Part shown: positions 13,701-24,229 of the stretch, one piece after another | Layout: every line of letters begins with the position of its first letter | How positions within the stretch are numbered: position 1 is the first letter of the stretch | Origin: Megalobrama amblycephala | Lineage: Eukaryota; Chordata; Actinopteri; Cypriniformes; Xenocyprididae | Direction of reading: 5' to 3' | Assembly (NCBI RefSeq): GCF_018812025.1 | Contig: NC_063058.1 | Coordinates: forward strand, 19,584,297 to 19,648,296 | DNA: 64,000 bases | The notes under the pieces: model-generated | The model's input: only the letters and a program-made list of their open reading frames with translations | Told to the model about the DNA's origin: nothing | Databases searched by the model: none | Made by a program: the position numbers and the translations under genes

Positions 13701-13755
13701 TCATGCCATAAATGGCATGGATGCATGCATACAGCAGAAGCCAAATCAAAGACAT
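7697..13755 (-). CDS. acan: Aggrecan core protein (complete coding sequence, 17 exons)
   Basis: Exons in transcript order: 13755-13680, 13595-13212, 13116-12942, 12777-12650, 12560-12267, 11969-11673, 11521-11338, 11211-11084, 11000-10707, 10616-10521, 10423-9374, 9282-9169, 8829-8671, 8588-8506, 8417-8273, 8066-7884, 7782-7697. They sum to 3876 nt (1291 residues plus stop), and every junction is GT-AG with matching phase. Domains: signal peptide 1 to ~25, Ig to 153, links 154-352 (G1), interglobular domain 353-451, links 452-653 (G2), linker and Ser-Gly region 654-1035, EGF 1036-1073, C-type lectin to 1202, CCP to 1263, basic tail. Only aggrecan among lecticans has a second link pair. The protein is the secreted, hyaluronan-bound chondroitin-sulfate proteoglycan of cartilage. 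It is about half the mammalian length because the glycosaminoglycan region is short. No defect is seen. Which teleost paralogue (acana or acanb) cannot be decided. Confidence 0.97.
7884..8066 (-). CDS. acan: acan exon: CCP/sushi module
   Basis: At 183 bp it has the standard size of the lectican CCP exon. It shows [30 protein letters not shown] and [11 protein letters not shown], with four cysteines and the conserved tryptophan. The donor is G|GTAAGT. Confidence 0.95.
8273..8417 (-). CDS. acan: acan exon: C-type lectin, third part
   Basis: The exon is 145 bp, starting in phase 0. It carries [21 protein letters not shown] and [15 protein letters not shown]. The QPD and WND motifs are the calcium-site signatures of this fold. 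Confidence 0.96.
8506..8588 (-). CDS. acan: acan exon: C-type lectin, second part
   Basis: The 83-bp exon encodes [12 protein letters not shown] and FHWTDGSPL, and holds the conserved WIGLND core. The acceptor is CCTAG and the donor TTG|GTGAGA. Confidence 0.95.
8671..8829 (-). CDS. acan: acan exon: C-type lectin, first part
   Basis: The 159-bp exon encodes [27 protein letters not shown] and [15 protein letters not shown]. The AAT codon split across the next junction restores the length seen in mammals. In lecticans the G3 lectin binds matrix partners such as tenascins and fibulins. Confidence 0.95.
9169..9282 (-). CDS. acan: acan exon: EGF-like module
   Basis: The 114-bp exon encodes [27 protein letters not shown]: six cysteines in EGF spacing. 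It is phase 1 at both ends, so it could be skipped without shifting the frame. Confidence 0.95.
9374..10423 (-). CDS. acan: acan large exon: Ser-Gly chondroitin-sulfate attachment region
   Basis: A single 1050-bp exon encodes about 350 residues with roughly 40 Ser-Gly dipeptides, many in SGSGSG runs, mixed with acidic and aromatic residues. These fit xylosyltransferase sites for chondroitin-sulfate chains. The C-terminal third switches to Thr/Ser-rich, potentially O-glycosylated sequence ([15 protein letters not shown]). The exon is much shorter than the mammalian CS1-CS2 exon, and no keratan-sulfate-type hexapeptide array is seen. The antisense strand shows long open frames because of the repetitive codons; these are shadows. 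Confidence 0.95.
10521..10616 (-). CDS. acan: acan small linker exon after G2
   Basis: The 96-bp exon is phase 1 at both ends, between a T-rich acceptor and donor G|GTATCA. It encodes an acidic linker including [15 protein letters not shown] and [10 protein letters not shown], with NAT and NMT N-glycosylation sequons. Only splice phase and context support it. Confidence 0.85.
10707..11000 (-). CDS. acan: acan exon: G2 second link module
   Basis: The exon is 294 bp, the standard size. It shows [59 protein letters not shown] and RYDAYCFKG. Confidence 0.96.
11084..11211 (-). CDS. acan: acan exon: G2 first link module, 3' part
   Basis: The 128-bp exon encodes [33 protein letters not shown]. It matches in size its G1 counterpart at 12650-12777, reflecting the internal G1/G2 duplication. 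Confidence 0.96.
11338..11521 (-). CDS. acan: acan exon: G2 first link module, 5' part
   Basis: The exon encodes [38 protein letters not shown] and [12 protein letters not shown]. It is 184 bp against 175 bp for the G1 counterpart, a three-codon difference at the 5' end that keeps the phase. Confidence 0.94.
11673..11969 (-). CDS. acan: acan exon: interglobular domain with aggrecanase-type site
   Basis: The 297-bp exon encodes the acidic, Thr/Pro-rich spacer between G1 and G2. It contains [11 protein letters not shown], matching the mammalian ADAMTS4/5 cleavage site (Glu before Ala-Arg-Gly), at codons 11833-11838 (Glu397-Ala398 of the model). An LPYNITE stretch lies further on, about 20 residues after the ARG, whereas in mammals NITEGE directly precedes it. 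Confidence 0.93.
12267..12560 (-). CDS. acan: acan exon: G1 second link module
   Basis: The 294-bp exon encodes [62 protein letters not shown] and SRYDAICYG. It is nearly colinear with mammalian aggrecan G1. Confidence 0.97.
12650..12777 (-). CDS. acan: acan exon: G1 first link module, 3' part
   Basis: The 128-bp exon encodes [25 protein letters not shown] and [11 protein letters not shown]. The PGVRTYG...[11 protein letters not shown] string is characteristic of aggrecan and helps separate it from other lecticans. Confidence 0.97.
12942..13116 (-). CDS. acan: acan exon: G1 first link module, 5' part
   Basis: The exon is 175 bp, the canonical size. It encodes [35 protein letters not shown] and [12 protein letters not shown]. 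Confidence 0.97.
13212..13595 (-). CDS. acan: acan exon: Ig V-type domain
   Basis: The 384-bp exon encodes [34 protein letters not shown]-like and [15 protein letters not shown]. The two Ig cysteines and DSGSYRC are present. In G1 this domain pairs with the Ig domain of link protein. Confidence 0.96.
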
Positions 13756-13762
13756 GATTCAC
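13680..13762 (-). CDS. acan: acan first coding exon: start codon and signal peptide
   Basis: ATG at 13755-13753 begins [14 protein letters not shown], a hydrophobic signal peptide, followed by [12 protein letters not shown]. Seven bases of 5' UTR lie between the start and the T-rich acceptor (exon begins at 13762), so the true first exon is noncoding and further upstream. Confidence 0.9.
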
Positions 13763-13883
13763 CTTAAAAAAAATATAGAAAAAGAGTGTTTGTTTTACAT
13801 TAATTTATCTGGCACCATGCACATTTGACCAATATTCAACAGTGATGCATTGAACTAAGGCCTCAACAGCCAGAACAAAGATA

Positions 13884-14060
13884 CACTGTGCAAAACTTGT
13901 AAAGTACCTTTAGAGGTACAACTTCTTGTCACTAGGGCAGTACCCTTAAAGGCACATCTTTGTACCCTTAAGGTAACTACTGTGAACCATTTAAAGGTAA
14001 ATAAGGTACACAGATTTTCCTTTAAAGGTACAGTCCCGGTGACGAAGTTTTGCACACTTT
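13884..14060. repeat. Short MITE with TGTGCAAAACTT ends
   Basis: The left end TGTGCAAAACTTGTAAAG and right end GACGAAGTTTTGCACAC are inverted. The interior has AAAGGTAC/GTACCTTT words in both directions. At about 175 bp it is too short to code for anything. Confidence 0.7.
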
Positions 14061-14190
14061 TTTTCTGAGCATGTATCTAGGGCACAATAAACTAAGCAAA
14101 TCACTCAAGAGTTTCTCCATTTCTGAGGCTTTACAGGGCCTGACTGAGCTATACTGTACTCCGGGTGGAAATTTGGAATAGATTGGAAAC

Positions 14191-14200
14191 ATGACGTCAT
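14191..14200. promoter_or_regulatory. Perfect CRE palindrome ATGACGTCAT
   Basis: A full CREB/ATF-type consensus (TGACGTCA) lies about 440 bp upstream of the acan start-codon exon, just before the exon-like segment on the + strand ending at 14305. It is a plausible promoter element, but function is inferred from the sequence only. Confidence 0.45.
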
Positions 14201-14214
14201 TAATCCACTCTCCC

Positions 14215-15404
14215 ATTTAAATTTTCACACGTACACTCTTTCTCCCTGTCTCTCTCTAAAGAAGAATAGTTCACTGTTTGTGCAACAGGAAGTGTTCTGG
14301 GCTTGGTAAGTTGAATTTTAATCAATAGTTACTGTGAAATCTGCCTGGAAAAAAAGCATAATATTTTCTTGTATGAAATATAAATGCTACCGTTCAATCT
14401 GATAATGAGCACAGTGTATCATTCACCACTTTGTCTAAATTTTTCCCTCTTGGCTGTTGCTCAGGTTTTCTGAATCAAGCTGTTTTAAATGCACTGAGTG
14501 ACTGTAGGAGACCTCCATCCTGGCACTGCCCTGAAGCAGCTTTTTATCTCCCACCTCGAATGCCTTACTTCTGTTTTACTGTTTTATGCCAGTAGGATAA
14601 GAACAAAAGACCACTTCCTATACAAGTGAATGAGACCTCAAGCATGCTTTCATTGATTTATATATTACTCAGGGACAACTCTGTGTAGTCAGTATAGTTT
14701 GGTTGTTTTTTATATGTAATCCTATTCTATTTTCAATAGATTCTGCACTGAAAATATGTTTTTCATACCACATATGCCAACACACACACACAAATAGGTT
14801 GTGTGAGGTGAGAAGCGCCACATTCAACATCATCTTGATAGACGGAAATATGTTAACTCAGCTGTCTGAGGTGAGTCATGGAGGATCTCCTCTGTCATGA
14901 AGACAAGTTTACATTCTATTCCAGAGGAATGAATAACGTCCCACAGTGAATGAATGAATGAGCACTTTTAATACGATGAATATGAATGTTTTTTTATTAC
15001 AATGATTTCTTTATAAGTATACCTGCTTACTGGCTAGCTCCAACTCTAGTCTTAAAAAAAAGTAAACTGTGCCCTGCCTTCTTTATAATGACCAGTCACA
15101 TGTGCCTTTCAAAAGCTGTTTTAAAAAACGCCACTTCATGTCTACAGTTATATTCTGGTCTTGTCAAGCAGAGGTGGAGAGAGGACTTCCACAGTATCTC
15201 CATTCAGCCAGTGTGGTATGTTCCCTTCCCATCAGGCACAGGCCAATAAGCAGAGTTCTGTTCCTGCTGTGGTCTGTGCTCTTGGACCCAGGCCTGCGTT
15301 AAAGCCAATGTAAACACTCTGCTGTATTCCACAGGAGGCCCTAAATCACCAAAACCCCAAGAGTGCCACAGAACACTGTCCACATTCAACACACAGAGTG
15401 GCAG
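14215..15404 (+). ncRNA. Candidate spliced transcript divergent from acan
   Basis: Good splice signals line up on the + strand: donor TTG|GTAAGT after 14305, acceptor TTGGCTGTTGCTCAG ending at 14464, donor GAG|GTGAGT after 14870, then a 70-nt segment 15335-15404 between TATTCCACAG and CAG|GTAAGC. No conserved protein is encoded. A noncoding RNA from a shared or nearby promoter is the inference; chance is a real alternative. Confidence 0.3.
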
Positions 15405-15998
15405 GTAAGCAAGTCTATTACAGTGAAAGTATGTCATGTTAATAGTAATGCACGAACATATTACGTACAGTATAATCTGTTGGTATGCATTTGGTCACAT
15501 ATATCACAACTATTTTGCACACTTGCAATTGATTTAGAAAGGTAGCTTCACCTCCGACACACCTTGCCCATCCTTATCAGGAGAATTTTACATGCAAGAT
15601 GAAAAGTTAGTAGTAATAACTAATGTTTAAAATGCAAATTAAAACCACAACATGAAAGTGTATACAAAAAGAAACAAAGGCCTTTGCACACCAAATAACC
15701 CAGACCTCAATGTAATTAAGGCAAGCATACTAATTTAGTATTGGTTAGATATTAATATAATTAGAAAATATAATAGATATAGCCATAATATTAAGTTTTA
15801 TTATTCTAATTCACATGCTTTAACATTGAATATTAATAAAATAACAAAATTTGAGAAATTGCTAATCATGTAATCAATGAAACTGTATGACCTAATACTT
15901 GGTCTCATACATATATCAAAAAATGCATACTCAAACTTCAAGCTATATTAATATTAACAACTATAAATAGTTTTTATTTATATATAAAAAAAACTTAC
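15405..15998. other. AT-rich spacer
   Basis: No gene, repeat unit or RNA is recognised in this stretch between the candidate divergent transcript and the candidate acan first exon. Confidence 0.5.
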
Positions 15999-16230
15999 CA
16001 AACTAGTATTGTCCCTTCTTGTTTGTTTTAGTTGTTCTTTGAAATTTCCTTGTGTCTTGCATTAACCTGTTGGTTGGGAAATGTCTAAATTCCCGTGTTT
16101 TTGGACTGCTTGCCTTCCCTGTGTGAGTCAGGAGCAGAAAGGGATCTAATTCAAATTGGGCAGAAGTTTAGCAAAGTGAGTGGGAGAGAGAGATAGAAAA
16201 GGGCAGGAGGCGGCAGAAAAGTGGGAGTGG
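15999..16230 (-). promoter_or_regulatory. Candidate noncoding first exon and promoter of acan
   Basis: On the minus strand a strong donor TTTG|GTAAGTTTTT (exon end 15999) follows GC- and CT-rich sequence with CCCCACTCCC and GCCGCCTCCTGCCC. The missing noncoding first exon of acan must lie upstream of 13762, and this is the best candidate. Splicing to 13762 would make a 2.2-kb first intron. Confidence 0.35.
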
Positions 16231-19200
16231 GGACTATTGAGTGCCCTTGAGTGGCATTTTGAATTTTCAAATCACAACTTTGGGGGAGACTGGGGTGGAT
16301 AGGCTAGCATGTTTGATTGGCACAGGTTTCAATTCTGGGACATAATAGGATGCTTTCACAAAAATGTGCAATGTGCTTTCCCTCTTTACAATCAGTAATT
16401 CTATTTTAAAAAAAAATAAATTTGTTAAAGATAGAATATAACAGTTATATATTTAGATAAGATATAAAATTTAGGAAATATTTATTGATATTAAATGTGT
16501 TTGGGTTTTTCAGTTTCGTTTAATTTAATTCTCATTTGCACCAAAAAATGCTGGGTTAAAAACATAAATTTCTTGGTTATTTAGCAACCCAGTGATGGGT
16601 AAATATTGGACAGAACACTTGCTGGGTTATTTGGACCCAGTTTGTTGGGTTTTATACATTAACCCATTTGCTGGGTTATGGCATAGTGCTAGGTCAGTCA
16701 ACCTGATTTTGAATGTTTTTTTCATTTAAATAATAAAAATGCACTATAAAATCTCTGTTATATATATCAGTCTTCATATATCAACTGTAGAATACTCAAA
16801 AAATGTAGTAAGAGCAAGAGCAGCCAATGGGAATCTGTGGGAAGAAAACTGGCATCAGTATGCTGTTCCAGTTCAATCTTGTGCTAATATTCATGTTTGC
16901 AAAGCTACATCAAAAACAGCTCTACCTTTTAGTATCTCGTCTGTCAGACAAGTTTCAACCTGTGAAACGAATAGCGTGACCACAGATGCGACGCTAGCGC
17001 ACTAGATCAATAGCGCTCCCATGTAAGACGTGTTCCTATTTGTACTGTAATGATTTGATGTAATACAAACCTTAATTTCATTTAGGAAGTTTCCCCTCAG
17101 GAAATTTTCTCTCAGTACAGAATACAAAATGGCCATTGACAAATGTATCCAGTTTTAACTGTTTCGGCACATACTACCCAATATTGGGTCAAACTGACCC
17201 AGCGCTGGATCGATATGTGAGGGGGTTCATCATTTTGACTGTAAAAATGACCCATCAGCTGAGTTACATAAAAACTACCCAGTACCTGGTAAAAACATTA
17301 AAAAATAACCCAATAAAATGACTCAACAGGCTGACATATTCAGCAATGAATGGAAATTGTTTCCCCCTAACCATCATACAATTTTCATTCCAGTATTTCA
17401 GTTGAAATAATATTTTCTAGGTCTTTTTATTTGAGTTTTTTAATTTAACTCTATTGGGGTCATTGCTTTCTTGCCTGTATTTGTTTACAAATAGAGTAGT
17501 AAATATCATGAAATGTACATAAGTCTTCATCATCAGGTGGGCGGGAATATGATGACTCTACTGTGGAAATATACGCTTCAGTTTCCCGTGTAGTACAGGC
17601 TCTATTGCGGGCCTTTGGTGTGGTATATTTAGGGACACTGGAAAAACTTTCTCTCAAGAATCTCTCAACCAAATATCAGTCTGCATCTGATGGTGCTGGA
17701 ATTTCACAGTTCAAACTTTAAAGTGCTGACTCACTAACAGAAGCTGCTTTTTCTGCAAGTTTTTGAAGTGTGAGATACACCTTTAACTCTGATATCCTTA
17801 TGTGGGAAGAAACGTTCTTTGCCCAGTAGACATTTTATATTCTTTACATACCCAAACAAGTTGATTATCTTGGCAACTGCAGCTGAACTTGCTCGGTATG
17901 GTGCATAAATTCAGTAAAACAATATGATGGAATCCATCACCTATACTTGGTCTATATATGGTCAGGAAATGGGAAATTATATTGTTTTAAACCCATGAAC
18001 CCTGTCACAGGAAGTGTGATAAGACTGGGTAATTATGTAACAGGCAACTCTACCATGGGCAACGTTTCAGAGCAGAGTAGAAGTTACGCAAAAATTGCTT
18101 GGTTACACTTTGAATGTTTTCTTCAGACTTAACTATTTGTCTTCTAAAAATTGCCATAGGAAACGTTACCCACAGGTACTTACAGCCCCATCTATAATGT
18201 CCTAAAAAGGGAGCTCCAATGAGCTGGTACACCTCATTACACATGCAACATATACAAAGCCTGCGATATATTCACATGTGTGAACTATAAACCATGTGTG
18301 TAAAATAGAAACTTAATTACCTGGAAAACCCTGGACCGGTCAAACGAAAACATATTGTGTCTGGTCACACAAGCTGTGCTTTGTTGATTCTCATACTAGC
18401 ACTTTGTTGCTCTGTGTAGCTACTTTACGAATCTAACAACCTTAGGGGTCTCATGAGTGACCATTCAGGTTTATTTCAAAATATATTCTGTAAGCCAGTG
18501 AATTGCAGGTATTGTCTGGGCTTATGGGTGAAAAGTTGACCCTTATAACATGCTTAGTTTATAACTGTTGTAGTTTAGTGAAGGGGTGAGTTCATTAGGG
18601 ACAGGATTTTACACGTCCCTGGAGGCTGGTTAACAGTCGTGAGCAGGTAAAGTGGTGACGACATATAAATTGCAATATCAATAGTATATGTGTTGTACTG
18701 CTGGTTTAAATGCTCTTGAATGTGTACTGTCATTTGGATTACTAGATTATTTTTATTATTGTATAAATTGTATTGTTTATTCTATTATATATATAATATA
18801 TACCTTCTTCTATTGCTCCATGGTCCAGTTCTGATACTCATGTGCCCACTGTTGGCACTTTCAGCGGTGGATGGGTCAGCATGGACACCCTGACTGGTCT
18901 GTGGTTATACAGCCCCAAACTGCAGTGTATTCTGACACCTTTTTATATATATATAATATCTAAATTATTACTGCAATTTAAAATAACTCCTTTCTATTTT
19001 CATTTATTTTGCAATGTAATTTATTCCTGTGATGGTAAAGCTGTTTTCAGCATAATTACTCCAGTCTTCAGTGTCACATGATCCTTCAGAAGTCATTCTA
19101 ATATGCTGATTTGTTGCTAGAGAAACATTTCTTCTTATTATCAATGTTGAAAACAGTTGTGCTGCATAGTGTTGTTAAAAAGCTTTAAAAGATGTCATTC

Positions 19201-19513
19201 AGACCATCATGACAGTATTTTATTGTTCACAGCAGGAGCCCTGCTTGGAAATGGGCATGTTTGCTCAAGTGTCTCTCTAAAATGAAAGCGAGAAACACAT
19301 ATTCATCAGAGTGAACATGCTGGATTGCTTATTCTGCAGACCAACATGTGGAAGGAATGGAAAACAGTAGCGTTTTCTTTGAGGTGACAAATTTCAGGCC
19401 TGTAAAGGACTGCTGATGCTTCAGTTTTCTGTTTTGGGATGAGGGTCATCATGGGATACAAACTTTTTAGTTGCTAATGTTCACAAATTACTGAAATATG
19501 GCTTAGATCCTCT
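16231..19513. other. Repeat-fragment-rich spacer
   Basis: This contains degraded pieces of the GCTGGGTT family (16545-16690 and 17165-17330, with alternating CCCAG and CTGGGT words) and AT-rich DNA. At 18940-19210 there is a fragment of the Tc1-like foldback family (TTACTCCAGTCTTCAGTGTCAC). No coding exon is seen. Confidence 0.55.
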
Positions 19514-19876
19514 ATACAGCAAAATCCCCAGAGTCTGCTCAGAGAACATATGGTCCCTCTCTACAAAGTTAAAATAACACTGAAGCAGAGTTAAAGTTAA
19601 TGAGATAATATGCTGTTTGAGGAGTTGTTTAATCAGATCTTGAGAGATTTAATGTCTTTTATCTTCAGTTGATTTCATCTAAGACTGTGGCTGGAAGTCA
19701 TTTGTAGTTATTGTGTTTCTCTTCAGTGATTCTGCTTGTTAACAGCAGGTGTTCATCACTAATGCTCAATCATAACTTAATCACTTAATTATCTCAGTGC
19801 TACTTTAACACTATATAGAGAGGGACCATATGTAATCTGAGCAGAGTTGATTTAACTCTGGGGATTTTGCTGTGTA
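19514..19876. repeat. TA-flanked foldback MITE with CAGCAAAATCCCCAGAGT ends
   Basis: The left end TACAGCAAAATCCCCAGAGT and right end ACTCTGGGGATTTTGCTG are near-perfect inverted copies. Inner arms CATATGGTCCCTCTCT and AGAGAGGGACCATATG pair as well. Confidence 0.8.
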
Positions 19877-21410
19877 CATCTGCTCTCATTGAGTAGCATG
19901 ATATATGTAGCTCATTTAATTATACTGATGTAATTTACTAAATCATAAAATGAGAGATCCTTGGCCTCTAACTGATGTAATTGCAGAGGGACCGTACATT
20001 TTATAAATATATGTCTTATAAGTAATTATGTGAAAGAAATTGCCACAGAATTGATGATTTTGCTGAAAATTCAAGTCAGTAATGAGCATATTTTCTCCTA
20101 GATGTTCCTTGAGGATCGTTTGAAATATGTTGGGAGTCCAGTACTCAAAAAATGTTGAGAAATGTTGGCATAAAGGACACAGTGTAAGAGGTGAAGTGCA
20201 TTAATAGCCTCTAAACTGGTCATAAAATAAAGAGATACACTGTTTCAAATCATGTCACGAATGGTAATGTTAGACCTCGGCCTACCACCAAAACAAATAT
20301 TTGTGTAATCTCTTTATGATTAATTCTTGTTCTTTGGTCAATGCTAGTGCCAGTGTTTTGAGTATAGGCCTACCTTCGCATTTAGCTTCTGGCAAATGAA
20401 TAATGGAAACTGATGATTCATAGTGCAAAAATATCAAAATGTCTTAATTTGGTTGCCCTGAAAATATATGAAATGTTTAGAGACTATATAATGGTCGATT
20501 CATAGTCATCAGTGTTCTGACATCTCAAGCTAAAAAAAGATCATATTTAAAATGATTCATTATTATGCTTTGATTGGAATCGAACGTGGTGAACTGAATG
20601 ACATGTGATTAGTTGTGATCACATGCTGTAGTGAGTCACACACCTGATTGTCCTCTTTGACCCCAGCTCAGGTCTTGAACCCAAACTCTCATCACTCACC
20701 CCAGTTTGATGCAGGGCCTGGATTTGAACAAGCTCGCATTGACTCACTTCCCATTTCGCCTGCTCAACAGGGTATTGACACAGCTTTTCGGCGTCCGTTA
20801 AGGGGGAAAGCAGTCTTTTTACTGGGTTTCATTTAAATGAATGGAGGCATTATGGAGATGTCACAGCCACGGACCCCTACTGCTGTATGTGTGCATTCAG
20901 TGGTCAACTGACGGGTTACAGAGAGGTTATTTTATAAACTTATGTATTAATATAGATGAATTACAGTGACATTTATGCATGAAGTCAGAATCTTTCAAAT
21001 TAAAATGATTTCCTAAGCTAATTCAATTTATTAACTTCATATTTACTTAATTCCTTAGAAATAATATATAGACAGTTAATATGGCTTATTATGGACATTT
21101 ATATTTACAGTAGCACAAAGTAATTTGCATATATTGATTCTTACATGGCAAAACCATTAAAACATATCATTATTGATGTACAGAGCTACATTTAGATTCT
21201 ACATAATACAGTATGCAATTTAAATATTGTATTTTTAAAAAAAATAAAATAATTACCTAAACTATAGTTATTTAGTTTATAATTATTTAATAATTTTTAT
21301 TAATTTATTATTATTATTTACAATTTTATATTTAATTTTATAATAATTTAATTGTATTATTATAAATAATATGAAGTTAATATTGGACATATTGACATTT
21401 ATACTAATAG
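19877..21410. other. Spacer without recognised genes
   Basis: Mostly AT-rich. A short open frame around 20648-20836 includes tRNA B-box-like words on the minus strand (GTTCAAATCC) and could be a decayed SINE. No conserved domain is seen. Confidence 0.5.
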
Positions 21411-21412
21411 TA

Positions 21413-21904
21413 CACTCTAAAAAAATGCTGGGTTAAAAACAACCCAAGTTAGGTTGAAAATGGACAAACTCAATGATTGGGTTGTTTTAACCCAGCGGTT
21501 GGGTCAAATGTTAGACCATCTATTGTTTAAAAATTACTATATGGCTTAAAATGAACCCAAAATAGGTTGGAAATTAAAAATCATATACATAATTACTAGA
21601 GGCAACAATAATAATCAAAAGGTGAACATTTATTAATAAGCAATTTAATTAATGTTTATTGTTTAATTATTATTCATTAAAAAAATGTTAATTTATTAAA
21701 CATATTAAAAAAGTTAATTTCCAACATACTTTGAGTTCATTTAAGCAAAGAAACATTAATTATTAAACAATATTTGAGTTAAACAAAACTATCCAGCACG
21801 TTGGGCAAACATTTAACCCAACCGCTGGGTTAAAACAACCCAATTGCTGGATTTGTCCATTTTCAACCCAACTTGGGTTGTTTTTAACCCAGCATTTTTT
21901 AGTG
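21413..21904. repeat. TA-flanked foldback element, TGCTGGGTTAAAAACAACCC family
   Basis: The left arm (CACTCTAAAAAAATGCTGGG, then AACAACCCAA) and the right arm (TTGGGTTG...CCCAGCATTTTTTAGTG) are inverted, with TA on both sides. This pattern fits a Tc1/mariner-type non-autonomous element. Confidence 0.8.
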
Positions 21905-22625
21905 TAGCATTCTAATGTAGGGTTTACACAGTTTAATTATTTATTTACTAAAAATTGTAATAGTTTGTTTATTATAGTATTACTCTTTTAAATGGTTTTA
22001 TATTTATTTATTTGATTGTATAGTAATTTAGTTTTATTCTTTAAAAAAAACAATAATTAAACCATCTCTTTCTTCTCTATTTTATATGAAATATTTTTGG
22101 AACAATATCTAATGTGAAAAGCACTATAAATACTTGTCCACATTTCAGTGATGATTTAGTTTCATATTTTTCCATCAGAGACACTTATCTTTGGCATCGG
22201 AAACATTCTGTGGACTCTGGAGAGACTTCAGTTCACCTAAGTGGAGCCAGAGCAAGCAGGATGACTGTGTGTGTGTGTGGGGTGTGTGTGTGTATGTGTG
22301 TTTTCCTATTAATCTGAACACTGATACGCTGTAATACTTCAGAACATAAAAATCTGTCATGTAACGGCATGCAGTGACCGAACAGGTTGTATTTGATGTG
22401 AATAAGACATTGCTGTCTTTGAACTGAACTCGAACTGCTTTGGAATATATATATTTATAACAGATAAAAATTGGTATACAAAATACAATCTGAATAGAAT
22501 GAACCTACTTTTTGTTTAAGGCCAATTCACCATGGGTTCCCTCAGGTATTTCCAGTGGGTTTTATGACTACAAACTCATAAGGTATTATTTTGCTATGCA
22601 TTTACTATACTGTACTATGGTAATT
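21905..22625. other. AT-rich spacer with a (TG)n run
   Basis: A GT-rich run lies at about 22267-22301. Nothing coding is recognised. Confidence 0.5.
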
Positions 22626-22629
22626 TTAA

Positions 22630-23546
22630 AGGTGCCCTAAAATGTTTTTTCACAAGATGTAATATAAGTCTAAGGTGTCCCCTGAATGTGTCTGTGAAGT
22701 TTCAGCTCAAAATACCCTATAGATTTTTTATAATTCATTTTTTTAACTGCCTATTTTGGGGCATCATTATAAATGCACCGATTCAGGCTGCGGCCCCTTT
22801 AAATCGCACCCTCCCTGCCCCCCGAGCTCTCGACTATAATACAGTGCCTAAACAAAGTTTACACAGCTAATATAACCCTCAAATGGATCTTTACAAAGTG
22901 TTCGTCATGCAGCCTATCGGATCATGTAAGTATAGTATTTATTTGGATGTAAAGCTAACATTACACACTGTTGGAGAGATTTATAAAGAATGAAGTTGTG
23001 TTTATGAATTATACAGACTGCAAGTGTTTAAAAATGAAAATAGCGACGGCTCTCTTGTCTCTGTGAATACAGTAAGAAACGATGGTAACTTTAACCACAT
23101 TTAACAGTACATTAGCAACATGCTAACGAAACATTTAGAAAGACAATTTACAAATATCACTAAAAATATCATGTAATCAAGGATCATGTCAGTTATTATT
23201 GCTCCATCTGCCATCTTTCGCTATTGTTCTTGCTTGCTTACCTAGTCTGATGATTCAGCTGTGCACAGATCCAGACGTTAATACTGGTTGCCCTTGTGTA
23301 ATGCCTTGAACATAGGCTGGCATATGCAAATATTGGGGTCATACATATTAATGATCCCGACTGTTACGTAACAGTTGGTGTTATGTTGAGATTCGCCTGT
23401 TCTTCTGAGGTCTTTTAAACAAATGAGATTTACATAAGAAGGAGGAAGCAATGGAGTTTGAAACTCAATGTATGTCTTTTCCATGTACTGAACTCTTGTT
23501 ATTCAACTATGCCGAGGTAAATTCAATTTTAAATTCTATGGCACCT
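22630..23546 (-). mobile_element. TTAA-flanked element (TIR AGGTGCC), copy 2, inverted
   Basis: The 917-bp copy is reversed relative to copy 1 and flanked by TTAA at 22626-22629 and 23547-23550. The internal TTACGTAA palindrome is intact at 23365-23372. Confidence 0.85.
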
Positions 23547-24019
23547 TTAAGGGTGGGACTGGACTGTCAGTTTGATTTAAAACAGTATATAGGCCTCTAA
23601 ATTATCAACATGTTCAAAACTTTGCTGAAAAACCTGTTGTACACAGGTGAAAAATAGTAAATACTATATTGTTTTTGAACCATACTATAGTAAATTGTAG
23701 TATACTGTATAGTATTTACAACACTTTGTTAATGAATGCTAAAGCATACTGTAGTATTAAATATAGTGAACTGATAAACAGTAATAAATAAAGTTAAATA
23801 AATAAATACTTTAGTTTTTACTACAGTAAACTGTAGTGTATATTGTAGAAAACTTAGTACAGTATTGGGTAATTTATTTATATTACTATAGTTGTTACGT
23901 AACCACATCAACTATAGAATTATCACAACAAGTTCTTTACTATAGTATTTTTTCACCACATGTCTTCTCTCGTCTGATTGATAGTTCATACTTTTTTAGT
24001 ATTATTTCATATGTCAGGC

Positions 24020-24229
24020 CTTGTAGGGTTAAATGAAAGACGTTGTTTCGCCGGTCCTGTAGGTGGCAGTCATGTGTGTGAAGTTTTGGTGTCCCAGAGC
24101 ACGAAAGACAGCGCTTGTCAAATGTTTTCTGAAGGTAAATTCACTCGGCGGAGCTCTAGTTTCACACTGACTGACAGCAGACGAGGAAGTCAAACTCTGT
24201 CCGCGGCCGAGTTCCTCTTTCAAACAAGT
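24020..24229 (+). promoter_or_regulatory. Candidate promoter and noncoding first exon of ppip5k1
   Basis: A CpG-richer segment (CCGCGGCCGAG, CTCGGCGGAGC) ends in a strong donor ACAA|GTGAGT near 24229. The first coding exon of ppip5k1 starts after an acceptor at 31418, so an upstream noncoding exon is required, and this is the best candidate. The resulting intron would be about 7.2 kb. Confidence 0.4.

Noticed and set aside
20648..20836. Short frame with tRNA B-box-like words
   Set aside because: No A box or acceptor-stem pairing could be found, so a tRNA gene is not supported; at best a decayed SINE.
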